From: Clostridia bacterium | GTDB lineage: Bacteria > Bacillota > Clostridia > Christensenellales > Borkfalkiaceae | NCBI GenBank assembly: GCA_900769565.1 | Contig: CAAGHC010000043.1 | Span: 1-45,756 of the forward strand | DNA: 45,756 bases | Reading direction: 5' to 3' | Part shown: in pieces, positions 22,258-31,185 of the stretch | How the letters are laid out: every line of letters starts with the position of its first letter | Position numbering within the stretch: position 1 is the stretch's first letter | The notes under the pieces: model-generated | What the model was told of the DNA's origin: nothing | Databases searched by the model: none | The model's input: only the letters and a program-made list of their open reading frames with translations | Program-made: the position numbers and the translations under genes

Positions 22258-23217
22258 ATGGGATATTCGTTAGCAGTACAAAACGGTTCTAAATGTTACT
22301 ACCCTGTAGTGGTAGGAACTGTCACATGGGAAACACACAGAAAATCTTCTCCCGGAAAACTCACATTCGAGTGCTTATATGATGATACTCTCAATGTGGA
22401 AGAAGGTAATTTAGTTAATTTCACAGTAGATGGCAAAGAAGTATTTGCCGGGTATGTTTTTTCGATTTCCAGTGAAAATGACGAAATTCTTTCGATAACT
22501 TGCTACGACCAGTTGCGATACTTCAAAAACAAGGATTCCATTATTTACACTGCTAAAAGCGCAACAGAACTTTTGAAAATGTTCGCAAGTCAAAATTATC
22601 TGACGTTAGGGCAGTGTGATGATACGGCTCATAGAATCTCTAAAGACGAGGACGGAGCAACGATTTTCGATATTATTCTGAATAATCTGGATGAAACCCT
22701 TATGGCAACCGGGAAACTGTATTGCCTATGGGACGATTACGGGAAATTAAGAATGAATAGTATCGCATCACTTGTAATACCAGATTTGTGTTTAGATGCC
22801 GACAACGGAGCGAGTTATAGTTACAAAACATCAATAGATGGTGCGACTTATAACTCAATCAAGTTAGGTTATAACGATGATAAGACTGGTAAAAGAAAGA
22901 TTTATACTGAATATGATGGTGATAACATCAATAAGTGGGGCAAGTTACAGTTGTATGAATCAATTAACTCTGAAACTGGTGCGCAAGAAAAAGTAAGCAA
23001 AATGCTTTCCTTGTACAACAAGAAATCACAGACACTTAGTTTGAATGGTTACATAGGTGATGTAAGGTGCCGTGGTGGTAGAAGTCCTATTGTGAAACTG
23101 AAATTGAGGGACCAGGAATTATCAAACTATATGCTGATTGAAAGTGCAACGCACAAATTTTCCGAGAATGAGCATTTCATGGATCTTAAAGTAAGTGGAA
23201 ATTATTATTTTGAATAG
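22258..23217 (+). CDS. Baseplate hub protein (XkdQ/gp27-like)
   Basis: 319 residues, beta-rich, starting after GGGGGTGG. The SENDEILSITCYDQLRYFKN block and the C-terminal segment DQELSNYMLIESATHKF are characteristic of the gpD/gp27-type hub, which links tube to spike. Its neighbours are the LysM protein and the DUF2577 protein, the standard order. Confidence 0.87.
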   Translation: MGYSLAVQNGSKCYYPVVVGTVTWETHRKSSPGKLTFECLYDDTLNVEEGNLVNFTVDGKEVFAGYVFSISSENDEILSITCYDQLRYFKNKDSIIYTAKSATELLKMFASQNYLTLGQCDDTAHRISKDEDGATIFDIILNNLDETLMATGKLYCLWDDYGKLRMNSIASLVIPDLCLDADNGASYSYKTSIDGATYNSIKLGYNDDKTGKRKIYTEYDGDNINKWGKLQLYESINSETGAQEKVSKMLSLYNKKSQTLSLNGYIGDVRCRGGRSPIVKLKLRDQELSNYMLIESATHKFSENEHFMDLKVSGNYYFE

Positions 23218-23227
23218 GAGGTAGGAA

Positions 23228-23482
23228 ATGTTAGCAGAAGCAATTAAATTGTTGGCACAACAACAGAATGATGGCACATATCCTACTGCCGTACTTTTTG
23301 GCACTGTAAAAGCAATCAATCCCTTAAAAGTTCAGATAGACAGTAAGATTATCGTAGAAGATTTTCTTGTTATCGCAGAGAGATTAACTAAAAATGATCC
23401 GTTAAAGGTTAATGATAAAGTTATTGTTCTCCGTCAGCAAGGCGGTAAAAAATATATTATCTTAGATAGGATAGGAGGATAA
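23228..23482 (+). CDS. Baseplate protein, DUF2577 (XkdR-like)
   Basis: 84 residues, all beta (OB-fold-like: VLFGTVKAINPLKVQIDSK ... KVIVLRQQGGKKYIILDRI). It corresponds to XkdR of PBSX, a spike/hub accessory protein. AGGAGG upstream; the next gene starts 3 nt after its stop. Confidence 0.85.
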   Translation: MLAEAIKLLAQQQNDGTYPTAVLFGTVKAINPLKVQIDSKIIVEDFLVIAERLTKNDPLKVNDKVIVLRQQGGKKYIILDRIGG

Positions 23483-23485
23483 TCT

Positions 23486-23875
23486 ATGTTGCCGAATAGT
23501 AATGGTATAGTAGCGGAACAGGAACAACCTTCCTTGACGTATCGAATGGACGTATTGAATGAGCGAATAGTAGGCAAAGTTGACGGTGTCGAAGCGGTAA
23601 AACAGGCGGTTTATAAGGCACTGAATACCGAGAGATACAATTACCTTATTTATTCGTGGAATTATGGGGTTGAAACAAAGGACTTGTACGGAAAAGATAT
23701 GGACTATTGCAAGTCGGAACTGAAAAGAAGAATAGGCGAAGCACTCACACAGGACGATAGAATCGACAGTGTAAGCGACTTCGAATTTAAAGTAGACGGC
23801 AATAAACTGACCGTCTTTTTTGTTGTTCATTCTAATGTAGGTTCATTCGAAAGCAATACAACATTCGCAGTATAA
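23486..23875 (+). CDS. Baseplate wedge protein, gp25-like (XkdS, DUF2634)
   Basis: 129 residues with the gp25-type core: AVKQAVYKALNTERYNYLIY, then WNYGVETKDLYGKD and a C-terminal strand pair. gp25 primes sheath assembly at the baseplate. Confidence 0.88.
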   Translation: MLPNSNGIVAEQEQPSLTYRMDVLNERIVGKVDGVEAVKQAVYKALNTERYNYLIYSWNYGVETKDLYGKDMDYCKSELKRRIGEALTQDDRIDSVSDFEFKVDGNKLTVFFVVHSNVGSFESNTTFAV

Positions 23876-23885
23876 GGAGGGCAAG

Positions 23886-24938
23886 ATGACACATGAAGAA
23901 ATTTTAGACCGTATGCTTGCAGATATTCCGAATGAGATAGACAAACGAGAGGGCAGTTTAGCTCACGATGTTTTGTCTGCCGCAGCCATAGAATTTATGC
24001 TTGCGTATGAAGAAAATGAAATGATAATGACAGAGACGTATGCGGACAGTGCCAGTATGGATGGCTTGATTAGAAGAGCATCTGAACGAGGACTGCAACC
24101 GAATGCGCCAACAAATGCGATTGTAAAAGGCGAATTTAACATTGCCGTTGCAATCGGAGAACGCTTTTTCCTGGATGATTTAACTTATGTTGTGACAGAG
24201 CAGATAAACGACACTACATTTAAGTTAATGTGTGAACAGCCAGGAACTATTGCAAACGGTTATACAGGAACCATTATTCCAATCCAGGCGATTGCCGGAC
24301 TTGAAAGTGCAGAGATTACAGAAATTCTTGTTTTGGGTGAGGATGAACAGTCCGAGGACAGTTTTAGACAGGAATATTTCGATTCTTTCAATAACAATCA
24401 GTACGGTTGGAACAAAGCACAGTACATCGCAAGTGTCAATGACATTAACGGTGTTGGTGGCGTTCATGTTTACCCACACACAAACGGCAATATGGAAACA
24501 GAAGTCGGTAATGTGGCATTGGTAATACAGGCAAGTGATTATGGCATTCCTACAGCGGAAACAGTAAGCCTGGTAAAACAGACACTCGATCCGACAGACG
24601 GTAACGGAGACGGCCTTGTATCAATCGACCATAACGTACACGTTTTCCCTTGCGGTAGCACTTCTGTAGACGTTGGATTGACACTGACTTACGCAGAAGG
24701 GTATTCGTGGGAAGCAATCGGCAACACAATCACACAGGCTATTGATGACTACTTTACTGAGCTTAATAAGGAATGGGAAACAACAGCAGTCATTGTTCGT
24801 ATTAGTCAGTTAGATGCAAAAATACTCAATGTACAAGGCGTTGTTGACATTTTCGGCACCACACTGAACGGGGGAACAAAAAACCTTGAAATCAGTGCTG
24901 ACAATATCGCAGTAAGGGGGAATATAAGTGCTAACTAG
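23886..24938 (+). CDS. Baseplate J-like protein (XkdT)
   Basis: 350 residues; EREGSLAHDVLSAAAIEFMLAYEE-type N-terminus and SEDSFRQEYFDSFNNNQYGWN region are typical of gpJ/XkdT wedge proteins. It overlaps the next gene by 11 nt. It forms the outer baseplate ring with gp25 and the XkdU-like protein. Confidence 0.92.
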   Translation: MTHEEILDRMLADIPNEIDKREGSLAHDVLSAAAIEFMLAYEENEMIMTETYADSASMDGLIRRASERGLQPNAPTNAIVKGEFNIAVAIGERFFLDDLTYVVTEQINDTTFKLMCEQPGTIANGYTGTIIPIQAIAGLESAEITEILVLGEDEQSEDSFRQEYFDSFNNNQYGWNKAQYIASVNDINGVGGVHVYPHTNGNMETEVGNVALVIQASDYGIPTAETVSLVKQTLDPTDGNGDGLVSIDHNVHVFPCGSTSVDVGLTLTYAEGYSWEAIGNTITQAIDDYFTELNKEWETTAVIVRISQLDAKILNVQGVVDIFGTTLNGGTKNLEISADNIAVRGNISAN

Positions 24939-25470
24939 ACCTATTGATATTTATTCTTACTTTCCACCAGTCGTTGCGGAAACGAAAGAAATAAAGCATA
25001 TATCTAATGCACTTACCAACGAGTTCAAGCGGTTACAGAAAGCAAGAGACGAGACCTACAAAAATCAGTTTGTTTCCACTCTTGAACCGTCCGGGTGTAG
25101 GCGTTGGGAGAAAATGCTTAATATTGCCTCCAAACAAACTGACAGTCTCGAAACAAGAAGGTTACGAATTAACAGTCTTATTACATCGGAAATACCATAT
25201 ACAAAAGAAACGTTGAAAACGATGTTGACTAATATCTGTGGAGACGCTGGGTATTTTTTAGAGATAGACAATTCGAACCTTACTGTGGTTGTTAAACTGG
25301 AATTAACCAATAAAGAGCAGCAAAAGATTGTAGAAAGCACACTGGATAAAATTATCCCGGCTAATATGATGTTAGATGTAAGCATTATATATGTAACACA
25401 TGAAGCAGTTGCACAATATACACATGGACAACTTGCATCTTATACTCATGCTAAGATTCAAGGAAATTAA
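24928..25470 (+). CDS. Baseplate/fibre-connector protein (XkdU/YmfQ-like)
   Basis: 180 residues, following XkdT as expected. The WEKMLNIASKQTDSLETRRLRI block and ITSEIPYTKETLKTML are typical of the DUF2313 family that attaches tail fibres to the wedge. Confidence 0.88.
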   Translation: MLTRPIDIYSYFPPVVAETKEIKHISNALTNEFKRLQKARDETYKNQFVSTLEPSGCRRWEKMLNIASKQTDSLETRRLRINSLITSEIPYTKETLKTMLTNICGDAGYFLEIDNSNLTVVVKLELTNKEQQKIVESTLDKIIPANMMLDVSIIYVTHEAVAQYTHGQLASYTHAKIQGN

Positions 25471-25485
25471 ACGAGGTGAGAAAAA

Positions 25486-26349
25486 ATGCAAAAGACAACA
25501 AACTACGGTTTTAATAAACCAGAATCTACGGATTTTTACAACATTGAAGATTTCAATGAAAATGCGGATCTGATAGATGAAAAATTGAAAGCAATTGAAG
25601 AACTTGCGAACCCTCAAGATTTGGATAACCACAAAAATGATAAGAGTAATCCTCATGGAGTTACGGCGGCACAGGTTGGTCTTGGCAATGTACCAAACGT
25701 TGCAACCAATGACCAGACACCGACTTACACGGTAGCAAGTGAAAACACAGCATTGTCCAGTGGCGAAAAATTAAGCGTTGCTTTTGGCAAAATCGCAAAG
25801 GCAATCAGCACTTTTATTTCCCATATTGCTGATGCTACAATTCATCATTCCCACAGCAACAAAACTGTACTGGATAACACTACGGCATCTTATACCACAG
25901 ACGAGAAAACAAAGTTAAGTGGTATCGCAAGCGGTGCAAATGCCTATACGCATCCGAATAGCGGTGTTACGGCTGGAACATATAGGAGCGTTACAGTGAA
26001 TGCGGCTGGACACGTTACGGGCGGTACAAACCCAACAGTGACAGTTGCGCAGGGTGGCACTGGTGCAACAACATTTTCGTCTGGGCAAGCCTTAATCGGT
26101 GCTGGTACTGGAGCCGTTACCACAAGAGCGATTACAAACAATACGGCTACTACAACAGCGATTACGGCAAGTACAAACCTTGTTACGATGAACACTCTTA
26201 AAAATGTAGTGAACCGAACAACGGGTATCGGCACAGCAGACACTAACTATGGAACTTCTATGGTAAGAGCGATTAGTGCTGGTACATCGGATTTAACGGC
26301 TGGAAGTAGCACACTGTTAAGCGGTGCTATTTATATCGTTTATGAGTAA
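25486..26349 (+). CDS. Tail fibre protein, cassette 1 (287 aa)
   Basis: Starts with TTNYGFNKPE and FNENADLIDEKL, the conserved phage fibre N-terminus that binds the baseplate. It has an NPHGVTAAQVGLGNVPNVA fibre motif and Thr/Gly/Ala-rich shaft repeats. It is paralogous to the protein at 28341 (shared N-terminus and VGLGNVPNVATNDQTPTYTV block), pointing to duplication of the fibre unit. The C-terminus is short, so the adjacent gene probably supplies the receptor-binding tip. Confidence 0.88.
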   Translation: MQKTTNYGFNKPESTDFYNIEDFNENADLIDEKLKAIEELANPQDLDNHKNDKSNPHGVTAAQVGLGNVPNVATNDQTPTYTVASENTALSSGEKLSVAFGKIAKAISTFISHIADATIHHSHSNKTVLDNTTASYTTDEKTKLSGIASGANAYTHPNSGVTAGTYRSVTVNAAGHVTGGTNPTVTVAQGGTGATTFSSGQALIGAGTGAVTTRAITNNTATTTAITASTNLVTMNTLKNVVNRTTGIGTADTNYGTSMVRAISAGTSDLTAGSSTLLSGAIYIVYE

Positions 26350-26361
26350 GGCGGTGGCGAT

Positions 26362-27684
26362 ATGGCGAAAGGTTTATACTTTGGCGTAGGCGGTAAAGCC
26401 CGTAAAGGGAAAAAGGCTTACTTTGGTGTAGGCGGTAAGGCTAGGAAAATCAAGAAAATGTATATCGGTATCGGCGGTAAGGCAAGGTTGTGTTTTAGTA
26501 GCGGATTATTCGGTAAAGCACACGCGAGATTTACTGAAACTACAATTCCAGTAGTGCTTAATAATCCCGACGTTGCTAATCCGTCTACATGGACGGTCAG
26601 TAAAAAAAATAGTTCATCTACTACCATTGGTTCTTCTGCTTATGCGTTTGGAAAATGGTTTTCGGGATATAACGCTCCACCCAGCGGTACGTTTGATACA
26701 ACATTATGGTATTCCACAGATGGAATAACATTTACGCAATGCCCAGCGTGTACCATATTCAAAGATAACGACGGCAAGACAAACGTAAGTACACGTGGAG
26801 GAAATGTTAGTCCACTTATAAATTGTGACGGAAGATTATTCGGAAGAAGTTTAACTATCACTGGTTCAAGTGGTTCACAATCGGGTGGCGGTGGTACAAC
26901 ATACGTTACCTACGTGGAGTTCGACTCCACTGGGGCAAAAATCGACCAAGCAACTGGTTATAATTTTACTTACAGTTCTGTCAATTCGGGTTATGGTTAT
27001 CCAACTGGGACTTTTAGCAGAGCATATAGTAATATGGTTTATCATAACGGGTGCATATATCATGCTATACATCGTCGTGAAAAAGCGAGTGGCGAGGCTA
27101 TATGCTATATTAGTTTAGAAATGTACGATATTGCCAATAAGACTTTTACGACAGTGGCAAGTAATTTCTTTACTTTTCACGAACCTACATCGTCCGCAAA
27201 TGGTTCGCCGACATATAGTGGTACTGCGTCAAGGATACATCTTTGCGGTAATAGTATCTTAATAAACTATAACCATAAGATGTACCGATACGATATTAGC
27301 ACAAAAGCGATAACGGAATTAACTACAGTAACGACAACTTTTTGTCCAGTGTTCTATAGCCGTATCAATGAGACTACTTTTCTTGATAGTTATAGTGCTA
27401 CAAAAAGGGTATACTCTTATGATGGTACTACGCTGACGCTAGTTACCACACATACAAATAATTGCTATGTTAGTGGGCAAACGTGGTGTGGAGATAGAAA
27501 TATTTCATTATCCGCAAGTAGAGCGACGAAAACGGACACTACAGCGACTATTACGTTTGCATACACGTTTGACGGAGTTACTTATACTGTAGATACCAGC
27601 ATGACTACTCCAAGTGGGGCTCTTACCAGTTATGGAGGTAATCTCACGTCGTTTAGCATTAACACATACCTAGAGGAGAGTTAA
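26362..27684 (+). CDS. Tail-fibre tip protein with GGKARK repeats (440 aa)
   Basis: The N-terminus carries three ~16-residue repeats (YFGVGGKARK and variants at ~6, 22 and 37). The rest is Ser/Thr/Tyr/Gly-rich with Asp-box-like WYSTDGITF and SYDGTT motifs, consistent with a beta-propeller receptor-binding domain. It lies directly after fibre cassette 1, and the same fibre-plus-propeller order recurs at 28341-30136. Confidence 0.75.
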   Translation: MAKGLYFGVGGKARKGKKAYFGVGGKARKIKKMYIGIGGKARLCFSSGLFGKAHARFTETTIPVVLNNPDVANPSTWTVSKKNSSSTTIGSSAYAFGKWFSGYNAPPSGTFDTTLWYSTDGITFTQCPACTIFKDNDGKTNVSTRGGNVSPLINCDGRLFGRSLTITGSSGSQSGGGGTTYVTYVEFDSTGAKIDQATGYNFTYSSVNSGYGYPTGTFSRAYSNMVYHNGCIYHAIHRREKASGEAICYISLEMYDIANKTFTTVASNFFTFHEPTSSANGSPTYSGTASRIHLCGNSILINYNHKMYRYDISTKAITELTTVTTTFCPVFYSRINETTFLDSYSATKRVYSYDGTTLTLVTTHTNNCYVSGQTWCGDRNISLSASRATKTDTTATITFAYTFDGVTYTVDTSMTTPSGALTSYGGNLTSFSINTYLEES

Positions 27685-27696
27685 GGAGGATTTTAT

Positions 27697-28071
27697 ATGA
27701 ATTTATTAGTTACAGCAGACGGACGTATTTTACTGTACGCTCCTAAAATTGTGTACGGATATTTCGACGAGGCATTCGAAAAGTGGGCATTACTTGACGA
27801 AAACGACAACGTAATGATGTATGCAATTAACCATAACTACACAGTAGCAGAGGTTGACAGTTTACCAGAGGATTACGAAGATGGTAAGTACTTCTACCGC
27901 AACAACGAATTTGTACTTAACAAAGACTGGGAGCCGTTCATTCCAGAGGAGAAGCGAGTGGACGTTCTGGAGAGAACTGTTACAGACCTCCAGACCGAAA
28001 TAGCGGATTTAGTCGAGTGTCAAGCCGATACTATGTATGAGTTATCCCTCATGCAGTTAGGCATGATATAA
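27697..28071 (+). CDS. Tail-fibre accessory protein (124 aa)
   Basis: An AAGGAGG site precedes the ATG. The N-terminus is beta-rich, followed by an acidic loop (DSLPEDYEDGKYFYRNN). The C-terminus is a coiled coil (RVDVLERTVTDLQTEIADL), typical of small proteins encoded after fibres as assembly helpers. Role inferred from position. Confidence 0.65.
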   Translation: MNLLVTADGRILLYAPKIVYGYFDEAFEKWALLDENDNVMMYAINHNYTVAEVDSLPEDYEDGKYFYRNNEFVLNKDWEPFIPEEKRVDVLERTVTDLQTEIADLVECQADTMYELSLMQLGMI

Positions 28072-28096
28072 AAAAAATCTAAGGAGGTACGAAAGC

Positions 28097-28243
28097 ATGG
28101 CGTACAAGTTAGTAAAGCAGTTAATCAAGTTAGGTAGAAAATCCAAAGTTGAATTGCTCAACTACTGTGATGTGTATTACGCTTCTGGCAGACTGACAGA
28201 CGAAGAATACACCGAACTGATTAACGAAATTGAAGCAATGTAG
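28097..28243 (+). CDS. XkdX-like small protein (48 aa)
   Basis: ATG at 28097 with AAGGAGG upstream, ending at TAG 28241-28243. The helical product (LIKLGRKSKVELLNYCDVYYASGRLTDEEYTELI, split here only for description as a KLGRKS helix followed by a GRLTDEEY helix) resembles the SHOCT-like XkdX family found after tail-fibre genes. It closes the first fibre cassette before a terminator. Confidence 0.65.
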   Translation: MAYKLVKQLIKLGRKSKVELLNYCDVYYASGRLTDEEYTELINEIEAM

Positions 28244-28249
28244 TGCATG

Positions 28250-28272
28250 AGAACCTAAACGGTTCTTTTTTT
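28250..28272 (+). terminator. Intrinsic terminator between the two fibre cassettes
   Basis: AGAACC/GGTTCT (28250-28255/28261-28266) is followed by T7, nested in an outer GTGCA/TGCAC pairing. Confidence 0.85.
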
Positions 28273-28340
28273 ATTGCACAAAAGAACGTAGAACGCACAG
28301 AAGATAACAAATTTAAAGTATAAGGAAGGAGTTATCTTCT

Positions 28341-29066
28341 ATGCAGACTACGACCAATTACGGTTTGAAAAAGCCGGAAGGAACAGATTTTTATAATGTC
28401 GAAGATTTCAACGATTCATTCGATATTATTGACACCGAATTAAAAGCAACTTCAACCAGGACAGACAATGCAATAGCACACTTATCAGATACAAGCAATC
28501 CTCATGGTGTTACAAAAGAACAGGTTGGACTTGGGAACGTTCCGAATGTAGCGACTAACGACCAAACACCGACTTATACCGTTGTTTCATCAAACACTGC
28601 TCTTTCAAGCGGAGAAAAGTTATCGGCTGCAATGGGTAAGATTGCAAAGGCAGTTAGCAGCTTAATCTCTCATTTATCCGACACCGTAGGCCATATTACA
28701 AGTGCAGAGCGAACAGCATGGAACGGGAAACTAAATGCTACAGGCGGTAGAATAACTGGACAAATTGTTTTTGCTGGAGGTTTGAGTGGTTCAGAAGGAG
28801 GCGAAGTAATATTTGTGAAACCAGATAGTGACAACGCCTTTGGCTCCGATATATCTGTTGATGTTCAAAAGAACAATTTTCGTGTTTTTGCAACGCATAA
28901 CGGTAGCACTAAAGTCTTTTCGGTTGATTACACAACATTAAAACCAGAAACAAACATCGCATTGCATACAGGAAACTCCGTGCCAGTAGTCGTAACGGAC
29001 ACCGATCCTGGCGAAGGTGCAAATGTTTCTTTCTTAGAAGGTACCATTATCTTCGTGAAAGGCTAG
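28341..29066 (+). CDS. Tail fibre protein, cassette 2 (241 aa)
   Basis: Paralogue of the protein at 25486: same TTNYGLKKPEGTDFYN start and the NPHGVT...VGLGNVPNVATNDQ block, also TALSSGEKLSAAMGKIAKA. The C-terminal half differs completely, as expected for a diverging host-range module. It is preceded by a terminator and AAGGAAGGAG. Confidence 0.87.
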   Translation: MQTTTNYGLKKPEGTDFYNVEDFNDSFDIIDTELKATSTRTDNAIAHLSDTSNPHGVTKEQVGLGNVPNVATNDQTPTYTVVSSNTALSSGEKLSAAMGKIAKAVSSLISHLSDTVGHITSAERTAWNGKLNATGGRITGQIVFAGGLSGSEGGEVIFVKPDSDNAFGSDISVDVQKNNFRVFATHNGSTKVFSVDYTTLKPETNIALHTGNSVPVVVTDTDPGEGANVSFLEGTIIFVKG

Positions 29067-29074
29067 GTGATATT

Positions 29075-30136
29075 ATGGCAAATAAAGCATATATCACTTC
29101 TGCCGGAAAGACCGTAAATATTTCCAATGCTTATGTGTGCGATAATTTGAAAACAGTAAAAGCAAGAAAGGCGTATCGTGTTGAAGACGGAAAAACCGCA
29201 TTGCTTTGGAATCGCCTTTTTCCATATATCGTAGGTTTCTACAAAGGCACTGAAATATACGGTTCACAGGACGGCATAAATTACGAAAGTGTTGGAACGC
29301 TTAACTTCAATCCACGTTGTATAACATTTGGAAATGGAAAATATGTGGCCTTGGGAGAAGCCGGACAAACCGCATATTCGACAGACGGTGCATCATGGAT
29401 AACATCAAGCACTGGAAAGAGCGACATATTTGATAGCGTTGCCTATGGAAACGGCAGATTTGTTGCGATTGGCTATAATGGTGCTTCATATTATTCACTA
29501 GATGGAATAACATGGACGGCAATGAGTGGGCATGGAACGTATGACTACCATTTCGTTGATTACTTTTCTTCTGGTGTATGGATGTGTTGTGGTGATGGAA
29601 TGTCGTGCTATTCCACAGACGGAACAACGTGGATTCAAATGCGAAACATTAGTGATGATGTAACATATTACTGTATTGCGTATGACGGTGTTTATTACTA
29701 CATTAGCACAGATAGTAGCGAGGGTATTTATTGCAAAAAGACACCACAAGAATTATGGGGTGTTTCTGGTTATTTTAACATGATGAACTCCTCAACGGCT
29801 GCCGGAGTAACATATACTCCACAGGCGCATATGCAGATTGTTGGAGAATATATGTATGTAATAGGCGAATTTACTAAAACCGATACACAGACAGCATATC
29901 CTTATCGGTTTAAATATCCGTATGCTTCGGGTGTGACTAGAGAAAAATTCGCATTGCCTAAAGATTCGTATTTTATGCACGGCCCAAGAAAAACATACGT
30001 TGACGGAGAGTATATATATGTCCATTATACTACTTATGGTTTTTATAGATTAAATACAAGCACTCTCACATGGGAACTTGTAATGAGCAATCCGACACAA
30101 AATGGTATGTCAGCGATTGCAAAGGGGAAAATATAG
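29075..30136 (+). CDS. Tail-fibre tip / receptor-binding protein with Asp-box repeats (353 aa)
   Basis: An N-terminal attachment segment precedes repeated units with YSTDGASW, YSLDGITW and YSTDGTTW around residues 100-190. These are the S-x-D-x-G-x-T-W Asp-box that marks sialidase-like beta-propeller blades. It follows fibre cassette 2 and probably binds surface glycans. No catalytic residues of a sialidase can be claimed. Confidence 0.75.
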   Translation: MANKAYITSAGKTVNISNAYVCDNLKTVKARKAYRVEDGKTALLWNRLFPYIVGFYKGTEIYGSQDGINYESVGTLNFNPRCITFGNGKYVALGEAGQTAYSTDGASWITSSTGKSDIFDSVAYGNGRFVAIGYNGASYYSLDGITWTAMSGHGTYDYHFVDYFSSGVWMCCGDGMSCYSTDGTTWIQMRNISDDVTYYCIAYDGVYYYISTDSSEGIYCKKTPQELWGVSGYFNMMNSSTAAGVTYTPQAHMQIVGEYMYVIGEFTKTDTQTAYPYRFKYPYASGVTREKFALPKDSYFMHGPRKTYVDGEYIYVHYTTYGFYRLNTSTLTWELVMSNPTQNGMSAIAKGKI

Positions 30137-30162
30137 TTTAACTTACAAAGGAGAATACAACA

Positions 30163-30696
30163 ATGGAGGAAATGACAACAGTTGTATATTACGAAACGGT
30201 GCTTTGGGTGGCCGGGATTTATTCCGTGGCTAATTTTATCAAGTGGCTATATCCAATTTTATGTAAACTCTATGAGTTTATTTTTAAAAAGTTGGGCGTT
30301 ACAACTAAGGGCATGAGAAAACGAGAAGCAAACGAAAAGAGACTTGAAAATACTGAAAAATCCATTGCAGAAATCGTAGATAAGATTGAAGCGTTTAAGA
30401 ATGAGATAGTCGCAGAACTTAATCGGCTCCAGGATAAAGTAGATGAACAGAAAGTAGAAATGGACGAAACAAAGAGAGCAAATGATAAAACCGACTGCGC
30501 TATGCTCCGTGACCGTATCGGTAGTGGCATGAGATACTTTAGCAAAAACATAGCACCAGACGGAAAAGTACATATCTCATGGAGCGATTGGGAGAACATG
30601 AACGCATTGTTCCAGGAATACTTTTCAAAGCATGGAAACGGAGCGTTTCGTAAAATGTATGACGATGAGTTTGTACACTTTATTATTGACAGATAG
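30163..30696 (+). CDS. Membrane-anchored coiled-coil protein of the lysis module (177 aa)
   Basis: One N-terminal transmembrane segment (about 8-45), then a long charged coiled coil (50-105) and a small C-terminal domain (DWENMNALFQEYFSKHG). Proteins of this type lie just before holin genes in many Clostridia phages. A lysis-regulatory role is inferred from position. Confidence 0.6.
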   Translation: MEEMTTVVYYETVLWVAGIYSVANFIKWLYPILCKLYEFIFKKLGVTTKGMRKREANEKRLENTEKSIAEIVDKIEAFKNEIVAELNRLQDKVDEQKVEMDETKRANDKTDCAMLRDRIGSGMRYFSKNIAPDGKVHISWSDWENMNALFQEYFSKHGNGAFRKMYDDEFVHFIIDR

Positions 30697-30707
30697 GGGG
30701 CTTTTAT

Positions 30708-30941
30708 ATGGCGAAAAAAAATAAGAAACGTAAGACCTCTAATATGGTACTGTTAGTTATAGGATTTTTTATTATGGCCTTCATTGTTTCGATGGAGGTC
30801 ATTTTTTGCGTAACAGGAAGTGTGCCAGACACATTGATTCAATATACGCTTGGTGCCGGAGGGGTTGAAATACTTCTTCTTGCAGCAATCAAGATTTCAA
30901 AAGTAGTAGTAGGAGAAAAAGGAGGAAATGAAAATGAATAG
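30708..30941 (+). CDS. Holin-like two-span membrane protein (77 aa)
   Basis: A basic N-terminus (MAKKNKKRK), hydrophobic segments at ~13-35 and ~46-66, and a charged C-terminus: class II holin layout. Directly upstream of a second holin-like gene and the endolysin. Confidence 0.65.
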   Translation: MAKKNKKRKTSNMVLLVIGFFIMAFIVSMEVIFCVTGSVPDTLIQYTLGAGGVEILLLAAIKISKVVVGEKGGNENE

Positions 30942-31185
30942 TTTATTAAGAAAATTGTTATCAAGAAAGTTATGGTTAGCAATAGCCGGAATTGCAACAG
31001 GTATTGCTATTGCACTTGGAGCAGATGCAAGCGAGGTTGAAACCATTGCCGGAGCAATTACAACTTTAATCAGTGCGTTGGCTTACATCATTGTCGAAGG
31101 TAAAGTTGATGCAGAAAGCGTGAAAAACAGTATTATCGGTGTCGAAGAAATTGTTGATATTCTTAATGAAGAAGGTGATGAATAA
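30934..31185 (+). CDS. Holin (83 aa)
   Basis: The start at 30934 is chosen because GGAGGA lies 7 nt upstream (the ATG at 30928 is too close). Two hydrophobic helices (WLAIAGIATGIAIALG and IAGAITTLISALAYIIV) are separated by a short acidic turn, and the tail is acidic. The stop overlaps the endolysin start (31185). Typical phage holin that permits endolysin to reach the wall. Confidence 0.8.
   Translation: MNSLLRKLLSRKLWLAIAGIATGIAIALGADASEVETIAGAITTLISALAYIIVEGKVDAESVKNSIIGVEEIVDILNEEGDE

Noticed and set aside
25486..30136. Invertible tail-fibre segment
   Set aside because: Fibre cassettes are in the same orientation, no inverted crossover sites were seen, and the only serine recombinase is the large integrase.
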